From: Vibrio xiamenensis
GTDB lineage: Bacteria; Pseudomonadota; Gammaproteobacteria; Enterobacterales; Vibrionaceae
Reading direction: 5' to 3'
DNA: 64,000 bases
NCBI RefSeq assembly: GCF_900100015.1
Contig: NZ_FNDD01000012.1
Location: 79,987-143,986 of the forward strand
The notes under the pieces were generated by a model that was not told where the DNA came from, did no database searches, and worked only from the letters and a program-made list of their open reading frames with translations. Shown in pieces: positions 58,908-64,000 of the stretch (position 1 is its first letter; each line of letters opens with the position of its first letter). Both the position numbers and the translations under genes were made by a program.

Positions 58908-59690
58908 TTAACTGTGCTTCTCGTCTTCCGATAGACTCCAGGCAAACAAGCCTTTTTGAATCCAACTGACGGATTTAAATAGCAACATACTGACGATCGA
59001 GAGAAACACTAATGCCGCAAACGCTTGAGGAATTTTGAAATACGACGTTGAGAACTGAACTAAGTACCCCAAGCCTTTTTCGGCGGCGACAAATTCGGCG
59101 ATAACCGCACCGATAACCGCTAAGGTGATCGCAACTTTCACGCCACTGAAAATGTGCGGAATGGCGTAAGGTAGGCGAATTTGCCAAATGGTCTTTTTCG
59201 AGTCGACATTGAGCGAACGTGATAATTCAATCAATTCCGGCGGTGTTGCCAACATCCCGGTGGTTGCTGATACCACTAAAGGGAAAAAGGTGATTAAGCA
59301 CGTGATGGCAAGTCGCGGCGCATCGCCAGTTCCCAGAATTACAATCAGCAAGGGGGCGATAGCGACGACTGGCGTGGATTGAATGACGACCAGCAAAGGA
59401 AAAATCGCTCGAGTAAGGAATTTGGAGCTAACCATCATTATCGCCAGTGGAATACTGATGATAAATGACAGGCCAAAGCCAAGCAGCGCGATGCGCAAAG
59501 TCGCCCACAAGTTATCAAACCAGCGTGCGGCTGAAACTTGAGTAAAGGCGTGGACGATATCCGACGGTGCAGGAAGAATAAATGTGGGTACTGAAAATAC
59601 GCGACAGATAAGTTCCCAAATCGGGATGAGTGCCAACATCGCCAGTAAAGGAAGGCCATTTTTAGACCAGTAAGCGTAAAAACTTTTCAT
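58908..59690 (-). CDS. ABC transporter permease (NMT1/nitrate-sulfonate type)
   Basis: Inner-membrane subunit of an SsuC/ThiX-like importer. The 260 residues have about six hydrophobic segments and the EAA-type loop around ELSRSLNVDSKKTIWQIRLPYAIP. ATG 59690 is preceded by AAGGGA; a TTG five codons earlier is possible. It lies between the ATPase gene (26 bases) and the deaminase gene (11 bases). The substrate is inferred to be a purine from the riboswitch and enzymes. Confidence 0.88.
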   Translation of the reverse strand: MKSFYAYWSKNGLPLLAMLALIPIWELICRVFSVPTFILPAPSDIVHAFTQVSAARWFDNLWATLRIALLGFGLSFIISIPLAIMMVSSKFLTRAIFPLLVVIQSTPVVAIAPLLIVILGTGDAPRLAITCLITFFPLVVSATTGMLATPPELIELSRSLNVDSKKTIWQIRLPYAIPHIFSGVKVAITLAVIGAVIAEFVAAEKGLGYLVQFSTSYFKIPQAFAALVFLSIVSMLLFKSVSWIQKGLFAWSLSEDEKHS

Positions 59691-59716
59691 CTTGATTCCC
59701 TTCAAGGTTACTTAGG

Positions 59717-60532
59717 CTAAGCAAGACGGCGCAGCGGCGAAACATTGTCTTGCTCGCTATCGGCTTCTGCTTTTGGATGATAAAAATACTCACGAATCTG
59801 TTTGGTGTAAGCGCCAAATTGCGGATCCTGCAAGGTATTAATATTCCTCGGGCGAGGTAAGTCGATGGTGATTTCTTCCAGTACCGTACTTGGCCTTGGC
59901 CCCATCACCAGCACTTTGTCTGCCAGTAGTACCGCTTCGGAAATGGAGTGGGTAATAAACAGCACCGTTTTCGGTTTTTCACTCCAAATGCGCTGCAACT
60001 CAAACCCCATTTCTTCGCGAGTCAGTGCATCAAGCGCGGAGAAAGGTTCATCCATAATCAAGATGTCGGGATTGAGCAACAAAGCGCGGGCAATGCCAAC
60101 TCTTTGTTGCATGCCGCCCGATAGCTGATCGGGCATACTGGTCTCAAAGTCGGCGAGGCCGACTTTTTTGAGCAGGGATTTCGCGAATACACGCTCTTTA
60201 TCGCTAACGCGACCAAATTTGTGTTTGAGCGGAAACAGCACGTTATCAAGTACGTTTTTCCAAGGTAGAAGCGTCGGCTTTTGAAATACAATACCGATAT
60301 CTTCACGTGGTCCGTTGATGTGATGGCCAAACACGCGAATTTCGCCTTCACTCGGCTCGATTAAGCCAGAGAGCAAACGCAAAAGGGTCGATTTACCACA
60401 GCCCGAAGGGCCGACAATCGCAACGAATTCATGCTTATTGACGTTAAAGTTGACGTCTTTGAGCACCGTCACCGATTGTTTGTCTGTGTGGTAGGTGTGG
60501 CCGATTTGCTTGAAGGAAACAAATGGCTGCAT
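59717..60532 (-). CDS. ABC transporter ATP-binding protein (purine importer)
   Basis: Energising subunit of the importer. The 271 residues show Walker A GPSGCGKST at 41-49, the signature LSGGMQQRV, Walker B with DEPFSALD, and the switch histidine in FITHSISEA. Closest in style to SsuB/TauB/ThiZ ATPases. Its ATG overlaps the stop of the binding-protein gene, so the two are coupled. Confidence 0.9.
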   Translation of the reverse strand: MQPFVSFKQIGHTYHTDKQSVTVLKDVNFNVNKHEFVAIVGPSGCGKSTLLRLLSGLIEPSEGEIRVFGHHINGPREDIGIVFQKPTLLPWKNVLDNVLFPLKHKFGRVSDKERVFAKSLLKKVGLADFETSMPDQLSGGMQQRVGIARALLLNPDILIMDEPFSALDALTREEMGFELQRIWSEKPKTVLFITHSISEAVLLADKVLVMGPRPSTVLEEITIDLPRPRNINTLQDPQFGAYTKQIREYFYHPKAEADSEQDNVSPLRRLA

Positions 60533-61533
60533 TAGTTGACTCCTTGGTAGAAATCACGAGAGATCGCCGCTTCAGGGTCGAGTTTGCCTAGGTCTAAACT
60601 CTGCGCTTCTGCTGTCCATTTCCAGGTTTCAGCTAAGCGAGTGGGAGTGAAGGCGCCCACACCGTCACGCTGGCTGACATCATTCAACACTAAATCACGA
60701 ATCGATTTAATGGTGTCGGTGGCTTGTTGTACATCGACCTCGGGGACTATGTCATGTACGTCTTTGGCGCTTTGCTCTGGGTGCTCCCATGTGTAAGCCA
60801 CCGATTTTGCAAAAGCTTTGATAAAACGTTTCACCACATCTGGGCGCTCTTTGAGCATTTTGTCGCTCGCGATAACCGAAGATGAGTAAAACTGCAGCCC
60901 GGCATCGTGCCACGGGAAAATATCGATTTTCTTACCGGCTTGTTTGGCTTGTTGCTGGTTTTTTACTGCATCGGTTATCCATGAAATCATCACATCTGAT
61001 TGACCCGTGATCAGCATAGGATTCAACGCGCCAGGATCGGCTTTTAGGACCTTTACGCTACTTTCATCAATGCCGTTTTTCTTAAGCAATAAAGGTAGAA
61101 ATACGTTGGCGGAAGTAAAAGGGGAAGTCACGATGGTTTTACCTGCCACATCTTTTACCGAGTTCACGCCAGAGCCTTCAAGTGCATAAAAAGCGTAAGG
61201 CGCTTTACTAAAAATGGAGTAAATAGCTTTAACCGGAACATCGTCATTCGCTTTTGCAACCAATAGCGCAGTGATATCTGAAGATCCGATATCAGCAGTA
61301 CCTGTCGCCACTTTCGTGATCGCGTCTGTCGAGCCTTTACCTTGCAAAATGGTGACGTCGAGATCTTGTTCGGCGAAGAAGCCTTGTTTCACGCCAACAT
61401 AAACAGGGGCTTTGTCACCACCTGGTAGCCAATCGAGTTGGAAAGTGACTTTATCGGCAGCAAAGCTAGGGCTTGAGGCCAATAAAACGGATAGAGAAAG
61501 GGTGAGTTTTTTGAGTTTTGAGAATGGTTTCAT
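60532..61533 (-). CDS. NMT1/THI5-like periplasmic substrate-binding protein
   Basis: Ligand-binding subunit of the importer. The 333 residues start with a signal peptide (about 1-26, ending SFAA), followed by KVTFQLDWLPGGDKAPVYVGVKQGFF, the NMT1 (thiamine-precursor/purine-type) signature. NMT1-domain proteins are the genes for which the NMT1 riboswitch motif was named. ATG 61533 is preceded by GGAG; a longer frame to 61575 lacks this. An NMT1-type aptamer lies 77 bases upstream, pointing to xanthine, urate or a related purine as cargo. Confidence 0.88.
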   Translation of the reverse strand: MKPFSKLKKLTLSLSVLLASSPSFAADKVTFQLDWLPGGDKAPVYVGVKQGFFAEQDLDVTILQGKGSTDAITKVATGTADIGSSDITALLVAKANDDVPVKAIYSIFSKAPYAFYALEGSGVNSVKDVAGKTIVTSPFTSANVFLPLLLKKNGIDESSVKVLKADPGALNPMLITGQSDVMISWITDAVKNQQQAKQAGKKIDIFPWHDAGLQFYSSSVIASDKMLKERPDVVKRFIKAFAKSVAYTWEHPEQSAKDVHDIVPEVDVQQATDTIKSIRDLVLNDVSQRDGVGAFTPTRLAETWKWTAEAQSLDLGKLDPEAAISRDFYQGVN

Positions 61534-61609
61534 AGTTGCTCCGTGTCTTCCTTTGCACTTTACAAGGTGATGCACTCACCACAGAGTACAGTCACACTGT
61601 GATTAACTA

Positions 61610-61656
61610 TGAGCAATGTCCCGACGCCGTCATTGGCATCTAACCGCTTCTACTCA
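61610..61656 (-). ncRNA. NMT1-motif (xanthine/8-oxopurine class I) riboswitch aptamer A
   Basis: On the minus strand: TGAGTAGAAGCGGTTA, a GATGCC/GGCGTC hairpin with one wobble, then GGGACATTGCTCA. Conserved segments are the same as in copies B and C, and P1 is TGAG/CTCA. It lies in the leader of the ABC importer operon. The P1 3' strand TTGCTC (61616-61611) is complementary to GAGCAA at 61541-61536, which overlaps the ribosome-binding site of the binding-protein gene. Confidence 0.9.
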
Positions 61657-61774
61657 CGTACAATATGTATCCAGCAAGCAGTGTGCCACAATTATGAGAA
61701 AGTGGATCGTAAGGATTTCCTCGTTAGTTAATCCAAGCTTTGTAAGGATTGTAAGCGATTAAATACGACTGAGG

Positions 61775-61784
61775 TTGTATACAA
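61775..61784. promoter_or_regulatory. TTGTATACAA palindrome, candidate repressor operator
   Basis: A perfect 10-bp palindrome in the divergent promoter region between the importer operon and the amidohydrolase gene. A second TTGTATACA is at 61924-61932. Sequences of this form are bound by GntR-family regulators; no such gene is in the window. Confidence 0.45.
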
Positions 61785-61923
61785 TAATTTCGATTATGTT
61801 GCGTTTGTGTTATTAAAATGCACTAAAATGGTGTGTTTTATTCTCATTCTTGTGCATTTTTGGTGCATGATATACGGTTTGTGTTGGTCGGCTATGGCTA
61901 GGATTCATGGTCTGCTAATTGCA

Positions 61924-61932
61924 TTGTATACA
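61924..61932. promoter_or_regulatory. second TTGTATACA site, 24 bases before riboswitch C
   Basis: It repeats the TGTATACA core found at 61776-61783. Its position just ahead of riboswitch C would place it near the promoter of the amidohydrolase gene. Confidence 0.4.
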
Positions 61933-61955
61933 GAGTGTTATTGTATTTTGAGTGT

Positions 61956-62000
61956 TGAGTAGAAGCGGTTAGGAGTGATGGAACTCCGGGACATTGCTCA
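61956..62000 (+). ncRNA. NMT1-motif (xanthine/8-oxopurine class I) riboswitch aptamer C
   Basis: On the plus strand: TGAGTAGAAGCGGTTA, a GGAGT/ACTCC hairpin, then GGGACATTGCTCA. It starts the leader of the amidohydrolase gene, 53 bases before the ATG. GGGACAT at 61988-61994 is complementary (one wobble) to ATGTTCC at 62046-62052, which directly precedes the start codon. Confidence 0.9.
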
Positions 62001-62052
62001 TTAGGTAGTACGGTTAAGCACTACTGATGTGTTTTAAAGGAAGGGATGTTCC

Positions 62053-63414
62053 ATGGATTATTTAATTAAAAACGCTACTGGTGTGTATTCATCGATTGAG
62101 AATGTGCACGATATTCGTATTCAAGACGGAAAAATCACCGAGCTTGGGCAAAATTTGCATCCCATAAATGGTGAAGAGCTTGTTGATGCTTCAAACTGCG
62201 TTGTCTATCCGGGATTGGTGAATACTCACCATCACATTGCTCAGTCGCTGCTAAAAGGTATTCCTCAAGGGCTCAATGACGGACTAGGGGATTGGCTTGC
62301 CAGTGTTCCATATCGTTATTGGCCGCAAATTACACCAGATGTCATGTACAGCGCTGCAAAGCTTGGTTTTTATGAACTGCTGCGTTCAGGAGCGACCACG
62401 TGTGCTGACCATCATTATTTATACCATGCTAATTCAAGCCAAGAAGTTGAAGAGGCGGTGTGGCAAGCGGCCGATGAGATGGGTATTCGCTTGGTCCTGT
62501 GCCGTGGCGGTGCCACCATTAAAGGTACGCATAAAGGTTTAGCCAAAGCCGGGGTGATTCCGGAATCGGCACCGCAAATGATCGAACGCTTGGAGAACAC
62601 TCGTTCGCGGTATCATCAAGCCGGTGGCGACGCGATGCGTAAACTCGTGGTTGCGCCCACGACAATTGCACACTCAGCGACCCCCGATGATTTGCGCTTA
62701 CTTGCCGAGTATGCGAGAAGTCATCAGCTAAGAATGCACTCTCATTTACTTGAAGTGAGTTTTGATGATGAGCAAACGCGCCTTAAATACGGAAAGAGCG
62801 CGGTGGAATTTGCGCAAAGCTGTGATTGGCTGGGAGAAGATGTTTGGTTTGCACATATTGTTCAAGCAAGCAATGAGGACATCGCTTTACTCGCGCAAAC
62901 TAAGACAGGTATTGCTCACTGTCCTACTTCGAATTGCAGACTTGGCAGTGGTATTGCCCCAATTCCGCAAATGCATGCTGCGGGCATGCCGATTTCTATC
63001 GGTGTTGATGGCTCTGCTTCAGCAGAGTCAGGGTCGATGTTGCAAGAGCTCAACTTAACTTGGTTGATACATAGAGCGCAAAGTGGCCCTCAAGCCACCA
63101 CACTTGAACAAGTACTGGATTGGGGAAGTGTTGGTGGTGCGAATATTCTAGGCCTGAATCAAGTCGGTAAAATAAAAGTCGGTTACTGCGCGGATTTGGT
63201 TTTATATGATTTGCATCAGCCACGTTTAGCTGGGTGTCACTCGCAGAGCATGGCACCTATCATGTGTGGTGAGCCGGTTAATATCAAAGCCAGCATGATT
63301 AATGGTGCATTGGTTTATCGTCACCAAGACGACAGCTTGTACCAAAACCTAGTTGATGAAGTTCGTCTTTCAGTTACCAAGCTCAATCAAAGAGTGAGTA
63401 AACTTGGCGTTTAA
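62053..63414 (+). CDS. amidohydrolase, probable 8-oxoguanine deaminase
   Basis: A 453-residue metal-dependent deaminase of the TrzN/ATZ/8-oxoguanine deaminase group. Metal ligands are H59 and H61 (NTHHHIAQ), a histidine in HSHLLE near 231-236, and an aspartate in GVDGSASAESGSM; HCPTSNCRLGSG is the family signature. Characterised relatives of this length deaminate 8-oxoguanine to urate. Its leader holds riboswitch C, which senses xanthine/urate in related RNAs, so this assignment fits the context; guanine or another purine substrate is not excluded. The ribosome-binding site AAAGGAAGGG lies 7 bases from the ATG. Confidence 0.85.
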   Translation: MDYLIKNATGVYSSIENVHDIRIQDGKITELGQNLHPINGEELVDASNCVVYPGLVNTHHHIAQSLLKGIPQGLNDGLGDWLASVPYRYWPQITPDVMYSAAKLGFYELLRSGATTCADHHYLYHANSSQEVEEAVWQAADEMGIRLVLCRGGATIKGTHKGLAKAGVIPESAPQMIERLENTRSRYHQAGGDAMRKLVVAPTTIAHSATPDDLRLLAEYARSHQLRMHSHLLEVSFDDEQTRLKYGKSAVEFAQSCDWLGEDVWFAHIVQASNEDIALLAQTKTGIAHCPTSNCRLGSGIAPIPQMHAAGMPISIGVDGSASAESGSMLQELNLTWLIHRAQSGPQATTLEQVLDWGSVGGANILGLNQVGKIKVGYCADLVLYDLHQPRLAGCHSQSMAPIMCGEPVNIKASMINGALVYRHQDDSLYQNLVDEVRLSVTKLNQRVSKLGV

Positions 63415-63499
63415 TTGTCGATAATGTGCGCGAAAATCCAGTTTTTGCTGGTTATTTAACCTGTCAGCCAGAAAAGCCCCTTTTTTGGCTGATTTCCTC

Positions 63500-63527
63500 T
63501 TGCTTATCAAATTTTCCTCCCTATAAT
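63500..63527 (+). promoter_or_regulatory. rRNA promoter P1
   Basis: TTGCTT (63500-63505) and TATAAT (63522-63527) are separated by 16 bases. The discriminator GCGCCTCC is GC-rich as in stringently controlled rrn P1 promoters of E. coli. Confidence 0.85.
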
Positions 63528-63623
63528 GCGCCTCCGTTGTCCGGGAAAACTTCAATGATTTCGGATAAGCAAAGACAGTCATTTTCAATATCTTAACTTG
63601 AATAAAATAGAGTTAAAAAACAG

Positions 63624-63651
63624 TTGACTCACTCAGTTAACTCGCTAAAAT
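63624..63651 (+). promoter_or_regulatory. rRNA promoter P2
   Basis: TTGACT (63624-63629) and TAAAAT (63646-63651) are 16 bases apart and followed by a GC-rich GGCCGTCCG stretch. It lies about 124 bases after P1. Confidence 0.8.
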
Positions 63652-63683
63652 GGCCGTCCGTTTTGAGGGTAACCTCACAACAA

Positions 63684-63695
63684 GCTCTTTAACAA
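63684..63695 (+). promoter_or_regulatory. boxA antitermination site of the rRNA leader
   Basis: GCTCTTTAACAA is the conserved boxA core bound by NusB-S10 in rrn leaders. The rest of the gap 63415-63891 contains the leader and 16S processing stem but no gene. Confidence 0.85.
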
Positions 63696-63891
63696 TATAA
63701 ACCTATCAATCTGTGTGGGCACTCGTTGATGATAATCAAATTAGATTCTTCGGAATCAAATTGGTTTCAATGAACTGAGTGACCAATCGATACTTTCTTT
63801 TATAAGAGTGGTATCGGCACAGTCAATTCACAGTCTTCTATTCGAAAGAATAGAGAATGTAATCAGTATTCATTGAGCCACAAAAAACTTT

Positions 63892-64000
63892 TAATTGAAG
63901 AGTTTGATCATGGCTCAGATTGAACGCTGGCGGCAGGCCTAACACATGCAAGTCGAGCGGCAGCGACATAAACAAACCTTCGGGGGCGCTTATGGGCGGC
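63892..64000 (+). rRNA. rrs: 16S ribosomal RNA, 5' end (cut by window edge)
   Basis: The sequence from about 63892 starts TTAATTGAAGAGTTTGATCA and continues through the universal 27F region to AACACATGCAAGTCGAGCGG, the 16S rRNA 5' end. Only about 109 bases are in the window, enough to identify the gene but not the species. Confidence 0.98.

Noticed and set aside
61610..62000. Classical xpt/add-type purine riboswitch
   Set aside because: The conserved loops do not resemble the three-way-junction purine aptamer; they match the short two-stem NMT1 motif instead.
63465..63493. Terminator after the amidohydrolase gene (TCAGCCA/TGGCTGA)
   Set aside because: The T run is inside the loop and not after the stem, so it does not have the form of an intrinsic terminator.
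63415..64000. tRNA gene upstream of the 16S gene
   Set aside because: No cloverleaf-compatible sequence was seen in the leader; spacer tRNAs would lie beyond the window.

Overview
The window is a stretch of a Vibrio chromosome (gammaproteobacterium). Gene order and protein sequences match the conserved chromosome-I backbone known from Vibrio cholerae (prfC-srmB-trmN6-brnQ-prfB-lysS-vpsR, mutH-rppH-ptsP-lgt-thyA, nptA-nhaR-hlyU-rpsT-murJ-ribF-ileS-lspA-fkpB-ispH, btsSR, aroF-tyrA, slt-trpR, yjjX-mbaA-nspS-pheA-raiA, bamD-rluD-pgeF-clpB). The presence of VpsR, HlyU, NspS/MbaA and NptA together points to Vibrio. The species cannot be fixed from the roughly 110 bases of 16S rRNA at the right edge.

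Layout. 1-700: 5' part of a membrane sensor. 910-9121: translation factors and RNA enzymes (prfC, srmB, trmN6, prfB with its programmed frameshift, lysS) with a branched-chain amino-acid carrier. 9418-13056: the biofilm regulator vpsR, two tiny proteins, the aldo/keto reductase tas and an unknown small protein. 13074-19090: mutH, a gene-free DnaA-box cluster that is the positional equivalent of E. coli DARS2, then rppH-ptsP-lgt-thyA. 19165-22369: phosphate transporter and the regulators nhaR and hlyU, then rpsT. 22625-30204: murJ, ribF, ileS, lspA, fkpB, ispH. 30282-38472: a CstA/BtsT-family carrier with a phased operator array, two small envelope proteins, the cell-wall recycling genes murQ, anmK and nagZ, and the pyruvate-type two-component system btsSR. 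38705-40922: TyrR-controlled aroF-tyrA. 41011-45732: a PilZ protein, ettA, slt, trpR. 45802-51132: yjjX, the norspermidine-sensing pair nspS-mbaA, and pheA with a Phe-rich leader peptide and attenuator. 51233-57247: raiA, bamD, rluD-pgeF, clpB with a heat-shock-type promoter.

57318-63414 is the accessory and most interesting part: a purine salvage and catabolism locus. Three separate RNA elements with the conserved sequence and fold of the NMT1-motif (xanthine/8-oxopurine, class I) riboswitch precede (i) an ABC importer operon ending in a guanine-deaminase-like gene, (ii) an isopenicillin-N-synthase-like Fe(II)/2-oxoglutarate oxygenase, and (iii) a divergent 8-oxoguanine-deaminase-like amidohydrolase. 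In all three, the 3' part of the aptamer can alternatively pair with the ribosome-binding or start region, which suggests induction by the ligand. The three predicted enzymes could converge on xanthine and urate.

63500-64000 holds tandem rRNA promoters, a boxA antiterminator and the 5' end of a 16S rRNA gene.

Several regulators lie near their likely targets: btsSR and the CstA-like carrier, vpsR together with nspS/mbaA and a PilZ protein (c-di-GMP/biofilm), and the aromatic genes aroF-tyrA, pheA and trpR. No CRISPR array, insertion sequence, prophage or tRNA gene was recognised.
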